64,000 bases of DNA from Streptomyces antnestii. GTDB taxonomy: Bacteria; Actinomycetota; Actinomycetes; Streptomycetales; Streptomycetaceae. Location of the stretch: contig NZ_RZYA01000004.1 of assembly GCF_004005495.1 (NCBI RefSeq), positions 124,001-188,000 of the forward strand, read 5' to 3'. The notes beneath the pieces are model-generated. The model was not told the DNA's origin. It did not search any database and was given only the letters and a program-made list of their open reading frames with translations. The position numbers and the translations under genes are program-made. Below are positions 37,354-46,620 of this stretch, in pieces; the first letter of the stretch is position 1; every line of letters starts with the position of its first letter.

Positions 37354-38637
37354 GTGAGATCCGTGAAGCGAGCCCCGCACCTCCTGGCGCGCCTGCGCCC
37401 CCGCGACGCCCGCGCCCGCCGGGGTCTGCGCGGCACCGCCGTCGCCGCGGCCGCGGTGGCCCTGCTCACGGCGTCCCAGGCCCCGTCACTCATCGACCGC
37501 GCGGCCACCGGGCGGGACGGGGGCGGCACGCGGAGCCCGGGGCCGGCCGCCGCGCCGCTGCCCGACGTGGCTTCGCAGGGCGACGACTCGTACCACACCG
37601 AACTCCCGCCCCTGAACACCCCGGACGCGCCCACGCACCTCTTTCCGGCCGCCCAGATCCGCGCCCAGGCCGGCGTCCCGGCGACCGTCCTGGCCGCGTA
37701 CCGCAGGGCCGAGGCGGCGCTCGCCCGGACCGACGCGGGCTGCCGGCTGCCCTGGGAACTGCTCGCGGCCATCGGCAAGGTGGAGTCGGGCCAGGCGCGC
37801 GGGGGCGCCGTCGACGCGCACGGCACGACCCTCCGCCGTATCACCGGGCCCGCGCTCGACGGCCAGGGGTTCGCGCTGATCAGGGACTCGGACGGCGGGG
37901 CGTGGGACGGGGACACGGTGTACGACCGGGCGGTCGGGCCCCTGCAGTTCCTGCCGTCGACGTGGCGTCGCTGGGGCGCCGACGGGAACGGGGACGGGGA
38001 CAGGAACCCGAACAACATCTTCGACGCGGCCCTGGCGGCGGGCCACTACCTGTGCGCGGGCGACCGCGATGTCAGCCGCGCGGCGGGCCGGGAACGCGCC
38101 ATCCTCAGCTACAACTACTCGCGCGACTATCTCCGGCTGGTCCTGTACTGGATGGAGTTCTACCGCGAGGGCGTGCACACCGTGCCCGACGGCAAGGGTG
38201 TCCTGCCGAAGAGCCCCGGCGCGGGAGGCGACACCCCGGCGACCCGGCCGGTGGGCGGCGGAAGGGGGCCGGGGAAGGGCCCGGGGAACGGCAGCGGCAT
38301 CGTCGTGGGTCCCGATCCGACACCCTCCGGGCCCCACGGCGGCGGTTCCAACCCTCATCCGAGCCCTGATCCGAGCCCTGATCCGAACCCCGGTCCCGGC
38401 CCGGGCGGCGACCCGGCGGATCCGTCGTCCCCCTCGCCCGGCCCCAGCGACCCTCCGGTGACGCAGGACCCGGGCACGCCCACCGGCCCCGGCAACCCCG
38501 AGCCGTCGGCGGACTGCCCCACGGGCACGGCGTCCCCGTCCCCCGGCCCGGACCCCTCCGCCGGGCCGGGGGAGTCCCCGCCCGCGACCCCGTCGCCGGA
38601 TCCCTCGACGTCAGGATGCCCGGCGCCGGGCGCGTGA
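37354..38637 (+). CDS. Lytic murein transglycosylase (SLT-type, MltB-like)
   Basis: A 427-residue exported protein starting at GTG after AAGGAG. The N-terminal hydrophobic segment (AVAAAAVALLTASQAPSL) is a signal anchor. The catalytic domain (about 95-300) has IPATVLAAYRRAEA-like helices, ELLAAIGKVESGQARGG with catalytic Glu144, GPLQFLPSTWRRWGADGNGDGDRNPNNIFDAALAAGHYLC and ILSYNYSRDY, typical of family 3 (MltB) transglycosylases. The C-terminal third is a Pro/Gly/Ser/Asp-rich low-complexity tail. Located 100 bp after the Mas genes, it may open peptidoglycan for assembly of the Mce tube. Confidence 0.88.
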   Translation: MRSVKRAPHLLARLRPRDARARRGLRGTAVAAAAVALLTASQAPSLIDRAATGRDGGGTRSPGPAAAPLPDVASQGDDSYHTELPPLNTPDAPTHLFPAAQIRAQAGVPATVLAAYRRAEAALARTDAGCRLPWELLAAIGKVESGQARGGAVDAHGTTLRRITGPALDGQGFALIRDSDGGAWDGDTVYDRAVGPLQFLPSTWRRWGADGNGDGDRNPNNIFDAALAAGHYLCAGDRDVSRAAGRERAILSYNYSRDYLRLVLYWMEFYREGVHTVPDGKGVLPKSPGAGGDTPATRPVGGGRGPGKGPGNGSGIVVGPDPTPSGPHGGGSNPHPSPDPSPDPNPGPGPGGDPADPSSPSPGPSDPPVTQDPGTPTGPGNPEPSADCPTGTASPSPGPDPSAGPGESPPATPSPDPSTSGCPAPGA

Positions 38638-38644
38638 CGGCGGG

Positions 38645-39895
38645 TCAGCGGGTGCTGACCTGGAGCTCCTTGACGCCGTTGAGCCAGGCCGAGCGAAGCC
38701 GGCGCGGGTCGCCGGTCAGGCGCAGATCCGGCATCGCGTCGGCCACGGCGTTGAAGATGAGGTTGATCTCAAGGACGGCCAGTGACTTGCCGAGGCAGAA
38801 GTGCGGGCCGCCGCCGCCGAAGCCGAGGTGCGGGTTCGGGTCGCGGGTGATGTCGAACGCACCGGGGTTCTCGAAGACTTCGGGGTCGTGGTTGGCCGAC
38901 GAGTAGAAGATGCCGACCCGGTCGCCCTTCTTGATCTGCGCGCCGCCCAGTTCGGTGTCCTGGGTCGCGGTGCGCTGGAAGGAGACCACGGGGGTGGCCC
39001 AGCGGACGATCTCCTCGGCCGTCGTCTCCGGACGCTCCCGCTTGAACAGTTCCCACTGGTCGGGGTGGGTGAGGAAGGCGTGCATGCCGTGCGTGATGGC
39101 GTTGCGCGTCGTCTCGTTGCCGGCCACGGCCAGCAGGATCACGAAGAAACCGAACTCGTCCGAGCTCAGGTTGCCCTCGTCCTCCGCGGCCACCAGCTGG
39201 CTGACGATGTCCTTGGCCGGGCACTCCTTGCGGGCGGCGGCCAGGTTCATCGCGTAGCTGACGAGCTCCATGGCCGCCTCGGCGCCGACCTCCTCGGTGA
39301 TCGCGTACTCCGGATCGTCGTACGCGGCCATCTTGTTGGACCAGTCGAAGATCTTGGTGCGGTCGTCCTGCGGTACGCCGATGAGCTCGGCGATGGCCTG
39401 GAGGGGGAGTTCGACGGCGACGTTCGTGACGAAGTCGAAGGAGCCGTCGGACTTGGCGTTCGCGAGGGCCGCCTCGACGATGGCACGGGCCCTGGTGCGC
39501 AGGGTGTCCTCCAGGGCCCGGATGGAACGGGGTGTGAAGCCGCGCTGGACGATCTGCCGGACCCGGGTGTGCTCCGGCGGGTCCATGTTCAGCATGATCA
39601 GCCTCTGGACGTCGATCTGGTCGCGGCTGATCGACTCGTTGAAGCGGATGACCGCGGTGTTGAGGTTCGAGGAGAAGATCTCGGGATGCGTGGAGACGTA
39701 CTTGACGTCCGCGTGCCGCGTCACGGCCCAGTAGCCCGAGTCTCCGAAACCGGCGATGCCGGCCGGCTGGGCGATCCAGGTGACCGGTTCGGACTGCCGA
39801 AGCTGGGCGAACTCGGGGAAGGGGACGCGGTGTTCTAGCAGGTCGGGGTCGGTGAAGTCGAACCCTTCGGGCAGCGCGGGGCACGGCATGGGCAA
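38645..39895 (-). CDS. cyp125: Steroid C26-monooxygenase cytochrome P450 (CYP125 family)
   Basis: A 416-residue P450. The N-terminus CPALPEGFDFTDPDLLEHRVPFPEFAQLR and the whole length, including IDVQRLIMLNMDPPEHTR, ELPLQAIAELIGVPQ, DEFGFFVILLAVAGNETTRN (I helix) and WATPVVSFQRTA, match CYP125 of mycobacteria, which oxidises the cholesterol side chain at C26/C27. The EIVR ExxR motif is present; heme ligand Cys367 lies in GFGGGGPHFCLGKSLA. It needs a ferredoxin; a three-Cys ferredoxin gene lies at 52.6 kb. Divergent from fadA5; operator-like sites sit within 60 bp of its start. Confidence 0.92.
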   Translation of the reverse strand: MPMPCPALPEGFDFTDPDLLEHRVPFPEFAQLRQSEPVTWIAQPAGIAGFGDSGYWAVTRHADVKYVSTHPEIFSSNLNTAVIRFNESISRDQIDVQRLIMLNMDPPEHTRVRQIVQRGFTPRSIRALEDTLRTRARAIVEAALANAKSDGSFDFVTNVAVELPLQAIAELIGVPQDDRTKIFDWSNKMAAYDDPEYAITEEVGAEAAMELVSYAMNLAAARKECPAKDIVSQLVAAEDEGNLSSDEFGFFVILLAVAGNETTRNAITHGMHAFLTHPDQWELFKRERPETTAEEIVRWATPVVSFQRTATQDTELGGAQIKKGDRVGIFYSSANHDPEVFENPGAFDITRDPNPHLGFGGGGPHFCLGKSLAVLEINLIFNAVADAMPDLRLTGDPRRLRSAWLNGVKELQVSTR

Positions 39896-39909
39896 CTCCC
39901 GGTGACGGT

Positions 39910-39924
39910 CTGACGGGGCGTCAG
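39910..39924. promoter_or_regulatory. Perfect palindrome CTGACG-GGG-CGTCAG before cyp125
   Basis: CTGACGGGGCGTCAG has 6-bp arms and a 3-bp centre, 15 bp upstream of the cyp125 start, overlapping its ribosome-binding region. A near copy, CTGACGCAGTGTCAG, sits at the same distance from the LLM oxidoreductase start at 58.35 kb. Likely a TetR-type operator distinct from KstR. Confidence 0.55.
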
Positions 39925-39938
39925 CTTGTCGGCACGGT

Positions 39939-39952
39939 AGTAACGGGTTCTA
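39939..39952. promoter_or_regulatory. KstR-like operator, cyp125 side
   Basis: AGTAACGGGTTCTA matches TNNAACNNGTTNNA except for the first base. It lies 44 bp upstream of the cyp125 start, within the divergent cyp125/fadA5 spacer. Confidence 0.65.
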
Positions 39953-40047
39953 CAAGGTGCAATACCCGCGGTAAGTCCGATTGCGCGCGCGGTACGTGCA
40001 CGACCCTTGCGTACCGGGAGTAGCACCGTCGAGACTGCACGGAGAAC

Positions 40048-40061
40048 TGGTACGCGTTCTA
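40048..40061. promoter_or_regulatory. KstR-like operator, fadA5 side
   Basis: TGGTACGCGTTCTA matches TNNAACNNGTTNNA with one mismatch (TAC for AAC), 50 bp upstream of fadA5. It is the core of a 23-base near-palindrome (outer arms AGAACT and AGTTC) whose reverse complement is 20/23 identical to the site upstream of the aldehyde dehydrogenase at 51071. Confidence 0.75.
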
Positions 40062-40068
40062 GTTCTGA

Positions 40069-41280
<1,212 letters not shown>

Positions 41281-41281
41281 C

Positions 41282-41325
41282 GGCGGGCGTCCGGCATGAC
41301 GAAGGCGGGCGTCCGGCATGACGAA
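41282..41325. repeat. 22-bp direct repeat after fadA5
   Basis: A 22-base unit beginning GGCGGGCGTCCGGCATGACG occurs twice in tandem right after the fadA5 stop. The second copy feeds into the terminator stem (CATGACGAA), so the repeat probably arose by slippage at the terminator base. Confidence 0.9.
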
Positions 41326-41367
41326 AGCAGCGCCCTCCCGAGGGGGGAGGGCGCCGCTTTCGTCATG
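41317..41367. terminator. Bidirectional terminator
   Basis: CATGACGAAAGC-A-GCGCCCTCCC (41317-41339) pairs almost perfectly with GGGAGGGCGC-C-GCTTTCGTCATG (41345-41367), leaving a 5-base loop. It lies between fadA5 (plus) and the convergent transglycosylase gene (minus) and can serve both. Confidence 0.85.
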
Positions 41368-41410
41368 TGAGGTCACCTCGTGCGAGGTCGCGTCACGCGT
41401 GGGGCCCGGC

Positions 41411-41815
41411 TCAGTACGAGTGGGCGGTCTGCCAGTGGGCCCAGGCGCCACAGGGGCTGCCGTAGCGCTCGTTCATGTACTTCAGACCCCACTTGATCTG
41501 GGTCTCGGGGTTGGTCTTCCAGTCGCCGCCGGCCGACGCCATCTTGTTGGCGGGCAGGGCCTGGACGAGACCGTAGGCACCCGAGGACGCGTTCGTCGCG
41601 TGCGGGTTCCAGCCGGACTCGTGGGACACGATCTTGTCGAAGCACTGGAACTGTGCGGCGCTCATCTTCTGCTGGGCGATCGCCTTGGGTGAAGCGGAGG
41701 CCGCGTTCGACGCGGGGGCGGCGGCCATGACCATGCCGGCGGTGGCGGCGGCCAGGGCGACACCGGCGAGGGCCTTCTTCGGGGTGGCGATGCGGCGGAG
41801 GATGGTGGCGGACAA
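41411..41815 (-). CDS. Secreted transglycosylase SLT-like protein
   Basis: A 134-residue precursor with a TTG start after GAAGG. The signal peptide spans TPKKALAGVALAAATAGMVMAAAPASNAAS. The mature domain is lysozyme-like: FQCFDKIVSHESGWNPHATNASSGAYGLVQALPANKMAS with catalytic Glu66, then WGLKYMNERYG and CGAWAHWQTAHSY. This is the small SLT/Rpf-type fold widespread in Streptomyces, secreted to cleave peptidoglycan during growth or germination. Two cysteines (FQCF, SPCG) may pair. A long structured leader precedes it. Confidence 0.85.
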   Translation of the reverse strand: MSATILRRIATPKKALAGVALAAATAGMVMAAAPASNAASASPKAIAQQKMSAAQFQCFDKIVSHESGWNPHATNASSGAYGLVQALPANKMASAGGDWKTNPETQIKWGLKYMNERYGSPCGAWAHWQTAHSY

Positions 41816-41990
41816 GAGGTGGCCTTCCGTGGAGGACGGGGGAGTCGCGCCGTCCGCCCTGCGGCGTACGGAGGCGCCGGGGCCCTGGCGGGGGCCGTCG
41901 GCGCCTTGCGACTCCTCCAGAGAAACAGGCCGGGACCGCCGCCGCAATCACCCCTTTTACTAGTGGAGGTCGCATATGGTTGAAATGTCC
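41816..41990 (-). promoter_or_regulatory. Structured 5' leader of the SLT gene
   Basis: The transcript leader can fold into an outer stem of GGAGGAGTCGC (plus 41908-41918) with GCGACTCCCCC (plus 41838-41848), enclosing a second stem GGCGCCG/CGGCGCC. It ends about 23 bases before the TTG. An AT-rich segment (TTTCAACC... TAGTAA on the minus strand) upstream may be the promoter. In actinobacteria genes of this class are often under c-di-AMP riboswitches, but I could not find that motif here. Confidence 0.35.
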
Positions 41991-42145
41991 CCCATGTGAG
42001 CTGGCTCTCATTCCCCAGGTCAGCGGGCATTTTGGCCCGGACGCGTCAAACGATCGGGTCTACGGCCGCGCATCGTAGGTGACGTGCGTCATGTGGGGTG
42101 CTTCACGGCGCGGGCGGGTCCCGGTGACGCAGCGCGCGCACGCCC

Positions 42146-42976
42146 CTACGGCTCGGCGCTCTCGAATGTGACGGGGGCCTCGAACGCGGCCCGGCGCGTG
42201 GCCCGCCGCAGCGCCCTCAGGAGGGCCGGCCCGACGGTGAGGGTCAGTACGACGGTGATCACCGCGCGCCCGAGGTCCCAGCCCAGCGACGTGGCCAGGC
42301 AGTACGCGAGGAAGCGGACCAGGTTCTCGTGCAGCGGGGCCCCCGCCTGGAAGGCGACGCTCGACGACAGCGAGTCCAGGAACGGCCAGCCCGCCAGATT
42401 CATGACCGTGCCGTACGCGAACGAGGCGAGGAACCCGTACGCGGCCAGCATCAGGACCTCCGCGCGGCCGCGCAGCCGGTCAGGGCCCGGCAGCAGTCCC
42501 GCGCCCATCGTGAACCAGCCCATCGACAGCATCTGGAACGGCATCCACGGCCCGACCCCGCCGGTGAGCAGCGCCGACGCGAACATGCTCACCGACCCGA
42601 GCACGAACCCGAAGCCGGGCCCGAGAACGCGCCCGCTCAGCACCATCAGGAAGAACATCGGCTCGATGCCCGCCGTGCCCGCCCCGATCGGCCGCAGCGC
42701 CGCGCCCGTCGCGGCGAGGACCCCCAGCATCGCCACCGCCTTCGGCCCGACCCCGCCGTCCGACACGGCCGCCGTGACCACCCCCACAAGGAGCACGAGC
42801 AGCCCCGCGAACAACCAGGGCGCGTCCTGCGCATGGGCGCTGACCTGCGACGAAGGGCCCGCGAGCAGCGGCCACCCGAAGGCGGCCACGCCCACGGCGC
42901 TGACGAGGAGCAAGGCGATCACCGAGCGGGGGCCGAGGCGGATGGCCCGCGCCTGCGGCTGCCGGCGCGTGCTCAT
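42146..42976 (-). CDS. ECF transporter S component (corrinoid-type)
   Basis: A 276-residue membrane protein with six to seven helices. It is the last gene of the cobalamin-riboswitch operon; ATG overlaps the ATPase stop (ATGA) and follows AGGAGGAGG. The pattern FFLMVLSGRVLGPGFGFVLGSVSMFASALLTGGVGPWMPFQMLSMGW is the S-component core of the CbrT/QueT-like group, and EPMFFLMV-type motif precedes it. Given the operon and riboswitch, a cobalamin or corrinoid substrate is inferred rather than proven. Works with EcfT and the fused ATPase. Confidence 0.85.
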   Translation of the reverse strand: MSTRRQPQARAIRLGPRSVIALLLVSAVGVAAFGWPLLAGPSSQVSAHAQDAPWLFAGLLVLLVGVVTAAVSDGGVGPKAVAMLGVLAATGAALRPIGAGTAGIEPMFFLMVLSGRVLGPGFGFVLGSVSMFASALLTGGVGPWMPFQMLSMGWFTMGAGLLPGPDRLRGRAEVLMLAAYGFLASFAYGTVMNLAGWPFLDSLSSSVAFQAGAPLHENLVRFLAYCLATSLGWDLGRAVITVVLTLTVGPALLRALRRATRRAAFEAPVTFESAEP

Positions 42977-44706
42977 GCCTCCTCCTGTGCGGCCAGGGCC
43001 TCGCGGACCTGGGACACCGTGAGCCACCTGCCCGGCGCCAGGACCTTCGCGACCTGCGGGGAGAACGCGGGGGACGCCACGACCACCTCGGGGGTGGGGC
43101 CGTTCGCCACGATCTCGCCGTCGGCCAGGACCGCGACGCGGTGGGACAGCTCGGCGGCCAGTTCCACGTCGTGCGTGGCCAGGACGACGGCGTGTCCGTC
43201 GGCCGCGAGGCCGCGCAGCACCGTGACCAGGCGGGCCTTCGCCGCGTAGTCGAGGCCGCGCGTCGGCTCGTCCAGCAGGAGCAGCGGAGGGCGCGCCGTC
43301 AGCACGATCGCCAGGGCGAGTGTGAGGCGCTGGCCCTCCGAGAGGTCACGGGGGTGGGTGTCGTCCGCGATGCCCGGCAGGAGCCGCGAGATCAGATCAC
43401 GGCAGGTGCCCGGATCCGCGCCCGCGTCCTGGTCCGCGGCCGCGCACTCCGCGGCGACCGTGTCCGCGTACAGCAGGTCACGTGGTTCCTGCGGGACGAG
43501 GCCGACGCGGCGGATCAGCTCGCGCGGGCCCGTGCGGTGCGGGACCGCGCCGCCGACCAGGACGGTGCCGGAGGAGGGGCGGACCAGGCCGACCAGGGTG
43601 GACAGGAGGGTGGACTTTCCGGCGCCGTTGCGGCCCATCAGGGCGACGATCTCGCCGGGCGCGACCGTGAGGTCCACGTGACGCAGCGCCTCGACCCGCC
43701 CCCGCCGCACGGCAAGCCCCGTGACCTCGGCGACGGCTGGTACGGCGGGCTGCTTACGGGAACGCAGCGGGGGCCGGCGCGGGGCGGGGGACTCCACCGG
43801 ACCCGGACCCGGAGCCGGAGCCGGAGCCGGAGCCGGGGCCGGAGCCGGGGCCGGGGCCGGGGCCGGGGCCGGGGGCTCGCCCGGCTCGTGTCCCGCCAGG
43901 CGTTGCCGCAGCTCCCCGGACCTGCGCCGCGCGTCCCGCACCGTCAGCGGCAGCGGTGACCAGCCGGCGAGCCGGCCCAGGTCCACGACCGGCGGGAACA
44001 CCGGTGACACGGCCATGATCTCGGCGGGGGCGCCGAGTTGGAGACGTTCGCCGGGGCCCGGCAGGAGTGCGACCTGGTCCGCGTACTGGACCACCCGCTC
44101 CAGGCGGTGCTCGGCCATCAGGACCGTCGTGCCGAGGTCGTGGACGAGGCGCTGGATCACCGCGAGGACCTCCTCCGCGGCGGCCGGGTCGAGCGCGGAC
44201 GTCGGCTCGTCGAGGACCAGGACCCGCGGGTGCGGGGTGAGGACGGAACCGATGGCGACGCGCTGCTGCTGCCCGCCGGACAGCGTCGCGATGGGGCGGT
44301 CGCGCAGCTCGGCGAGGCCGAGCAGGTCGAGGGTCTCCTCGACGCGCCGCCGCATCACGCCCGGCGGGAGGCCCAACGACTCCATGCCGTACGCGAGTTC
44401 GTCCTCGACGGTGTCGGTGACGAAGTGGGAGAGCGGGTCCTGCCCCACCGTGCCGACCACGTCGGCGAGTTCGCGCGGCTTGTGCGTCCGCGTGTCCCGG
44501 CCCGCCACGGTGACGCGCCCGCTGAGCGTGCCCCCGGTGAAGTGCGGCACGAGCCCGCTCACCGCGCCGAGCAGCGTCGACTTGCCGACCCCCGAAGGCC
44601 CGACGAGCAGCACCAACTCGCCCTCGGGCACATGGAGTTCGATGTTGCGGACCGTGGGTTCGGCGGCCCCGTCGTACGTCACCGAGACGTCCTCGAACCG
44701 GATCAT
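42973..44706 (-). CDS. ECF transporter ATPase, fused EcfA1-EcfA2
   Basis: A 577-residue protein with two complete ABC domains. Domain 1: Walker A GPSGVGKST (36-44), signature LSGGQ (142-146), Walker B VLVLDEP (162-168), His200. Domain 2: Walker A GRNGAGKST (358-366), signature LSEGQ (455-459), Walker B LLLLDEP (475-481) and ATHD. The linker (about 278-320) is a Pro-Ala repeat (PAPAPA) encoded by repetitive GGAGCC-type DNA. ECF transporters normally use two separate ATPase subunits; here they are one chain. The start ATG follows AGGAGG. Confidence 0.9.
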   Translation of the reverse strand: MIRFEDVSVTYDGAAEPTVRNIELHVPEGELVLLVGPSGVGKSTLLGAVSGLVPHFTGGTLSGRVTVAGRDTRTHKPRELADVVGTVGQDPLSHFVTDTVEDELAYGMESLGLPPGVMRRRVEETLDLLGLAELRDRPIATLSGGQQQRVAIGSVLTPHPRVLVLDEPTSALDPAAAEEVLAVIQRLVHDLGTTVLMAEHRLERVVQYADQVALLPGPGERLQLGAPAEIMAVSPVFPPVVDLGRLAGWSPLPLTVRDARRRSGELRQRLAGHEPGEPPAPAPAPAPAPAPAPAPAPAPGPGPVESPAPRRPPLRSRKQPAVPAVAEVTGLAVRRGRVEALRHVDLTVAPGEIVALMGRNGAGKSTLLSTLVGLVRPSSGTVLVGGAVPHRTGPRELIRRVGLVPQEPRDLLYADTVAAECAAADQDAGADPGTCRDLISRLLPGIADDTHPRDLSEGQRLTLALAIVLTARPPLLLLDEPTRGLDYAAKARLVTVLRGLAADGHAVVLATHDVELAAELSHRVAVLADGEIVANGPTPEVVVASPAFSPQVAKVLAPGRWLTVSQVREALAAQEEA

Positions 44707-45926
44707 GAAGCCTCCTTCGAGGGCGTTTCGGCGAGCGGCGGCGCGGGCGCCACGAACGCGGGCAGCAGCCCGAGCAGCACCCCGGCCGCCGGCCACAGGG
44801 GCAGCGCCGGCGCGGCCAGCGGCACCACGCCGGGCGCCAGCGCCGCGGGATCGTGGGAACCGGCCAGGATCATCACGGCGGCGACGGCCGCCCCCGACGC
44901 GGCGACGAGCCACGCCCGCACGCCCCACACGTCGGGCCGGTACCGGGTGCGGACCGAACGGCGCCCGCCCACCCAGAGCCCGCCGAGCGAGGCCGCCACC
45001 CCGGCGAGCAGCACGGGCAGCCCGTACCGCGCGCCGTCCGCGGTCAGCAGCCCGTACGTGCCCGCGCACACCCCGACCAGACCGCCGAGCGTCAGCGCCG
45101 CCCCGGTCCGCCGCACGACGGCGGGCACCTCGGCCGTACGCCCGTACCCGCGCGCGTCCATCGCGGCGGCCAGCGCCACGGACCGCTCCAACGCGCCTTC
45201 CAGGACCGGGAGTCCGACCTGCACCAGACCGCGCAGCCCCTTGTCGGGCCGCCCTCGCAGGCGGCGCGCCGCACGCAGCCGCCGTACGTCGGCGATCAGG
45301 TTCGGCGCGAACGTCATCGCGACGACGACCGCGACCCCGGCCTCGTACAGCGCGCCCGGCAGCGACTTGAGGAGCCGGGCCGGGCTCGCGAGCGCGTTCG
45401 CCGCGCCCACACAGATCAGCAGCGCGGCCAGCTTCAGGCCGTCGTACAGCGCGAACACCAGGCCCTCGACCGTGACCCGGCCGCCGATCCGCACCCCTTG
45501 CGCCCACGCGGGCAGCGGCACCTCGGGCAGCGTGACGAGGACGTGCGTCCCCGGGATCGGCGACCCCAGGAGCACCGCGAACACCAGCCGGATCCCGATC
45601 ACCGCGAGCCCCAGCTTCACGAACGCCCCGTACGACCGTGCCCACGGCGCCGACGTGCGCCGCGCCGCCACCACATACCCGGCGACCCCGACGAGCAGCG
45701 CGAGCAGCAGCGGATTCGTCGTCCGGGACGCCGCCGTGCCGAGCCCGAGCGCCCAGAGCCACCACGCGCCGGGATGCAGCGCGTTCGAACGGTGGGCCCG
45801 GGGCGCGGCGAGCGGACGCGGACGCACGGAAGGCCCCGCCCCCGTCCCGTGCGCGAGGCGCGGACGGGGTGCGGGGTGCGGTATGGGGGGCGGTATGGGG
45901 TGCGAGGCGTCCGCGCCGGCGCTCAT
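44703..45926 (-). CDS. ECF transporter T component (EcfT)
   Basis: A 407-residue membrane protein. After a Pro-rich cytoplasmic N-terminus come HPGAWWLWALGLGTAASRTTNPLLLALLVGV, several further helices and the coupling helices with the family AR(G/A) motifs: AAMDARGYGR and RRLRAARRLRG, where the Arg residues contact the ATPases. C-terminal helices are added beyond the usual EcfT length. The chosen ATG is 39 codons inside the longer open frame because the preceding part is low-quality coding. Overlaps the ATPase gene at ATGA. Confidence 0.87.
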   Translation of the reverse strand: MSAGADASHPIPPPIPHPAPRPRLAHGTGAGPSVRPRPLAAPRAHRSNALHPGAWWLWALGLGTAASRTTNPLLLALLVGVAGYVVAARRTSAPWARSYGAFVKLGLAVIGIRLVFAVLLGSPIPGTHVLVTLPEVPLPAWAQGVRIGGRVTVEGLVFALYDGLKLAALLICVGAANALASPARLLKSLPGALYEAGVAVVVAMTFAPNLIADVRRLRAARRLRGRPDKGLRGLVQVGLPVLEGALERSVALAAAMDARGYGRTAEVPAVVRRTGAALTLGGLVGVCAGTYGLLTADGARYGLPVLLAGVAASLGGLWVGGRRSVRTRYRPDVWGVRAWLVAASGAAVAAVMILAGSHDPAALAPGVVPLAAPALPLWPAAGVLLGLLPAFVAPAPPLAETPSKEAS

Positions 45927-45951
45927 CGTGTCGTCGTTTCCGTGTTCCGGG

Positions 45952-46620
45952 TCAGCCGCGCCGGCGGCGCGCCTGCCAGACCGCGGCCGCGCCGAGCACG
46001 ACCACGGCGCCGCCCCCGGCGAGCAGACCGACGGAGGGCCCACCGCTGCCGGAGTCGCCCTTCGCCTCGCCCTTCCCGGTCACCGCCTTCGTGTCCTTGG
46101 AGTTGGAGGCGGACACCTGCTCACCGCAGCCCGACTTCGGGTAGCCGTTGATCGCGCACAGCAGGGCCTGGTTGTCGTACCGCAGCGGCTTCGCGACGGC
46201 GGCCAGCGCCTCCGCGGTGGTCGCGTCGTCCGCGACGCGCGCACACGCGGCACGCGGCTTCGGCGGCGTCTCACCGGACGGCGCGTCCTGCGCGGTGCCG
46301 GGGTCGATGACGAGCGCGACCCGCTTCTCGCCGCCCCGCGCGGGAGTGGCCGCGCAGATCGACGCGAAGGAGGCCGTACCGCGCGGCTTCGCCGAGTCCT
46401 GCGAGTCCTCGCTCACGGAGAACCGGAACCCCTGGACGTCACCGTCCGAGGGACGCGCGGTCGACGGCCCCTGGGACGCGTACACCCAGTGGTCCCCGGC
46501 GCGGTCCCAGAACGACCAGTAGCGGTACCCGGTGGCCTGGGCCTGGCCCGCGCCGGCCAGGAGCGCGAGCAGCGCGCCGAACGCGAGGGCGAGGACGGGC
46601 AGGCGTCGGCGGCTGCTCAC
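45952..46620 (-). CDS. Secreted membrane-anchored protein, SCO2322 family
   Basis: A 222-residue exported protein with a GTG start overlapping the preceding stop (GTGA). Signal peptide RRRLPVLALAFGALLALLAGAGQAQA; mature part opens GYRYWSFWDRAGDHWVYASQGPS and GDVQGFRFSV, with several cysteines (SICAA, RAACAR, LLCAI, SGCGEQ). It ends with a TM helix and RRRRG, i.e. anchored facing outside. This matches what is called the SCO2322 family in Streptomyces. Its place between the toroid protein and EcfT in a B12-riboswitch operon suggests an extracellular corrinoid-binding or presentation role. Confidence 0.8.
   Translation of the reverse strand: MSSRRRLPVLALAFGALLALLAGAGQAQATGYRYWSFWDRAGDHWVYASQGPSTARPSDGDVQGFRFSVSEDSQDSAKPRGTASFASICAATPARGGEKRVALVIDPGTAQDAPSGETPPKPRAACARVADDATTAEALAAVAKPLRYDNQALLCAINGYPKSGCGEQVSASNSKDTKAVTGKGEAKGDSGSGGPSVGLLAGGGAVVVLGAAAVWQARRRRG

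Noticed and set aside
41816..41990. c-di-AMP (ydaO) riboswitch
   Set aside because: The gene type and structured leader suggested it, but none of the conserved ydaO sequence blocks could be found.
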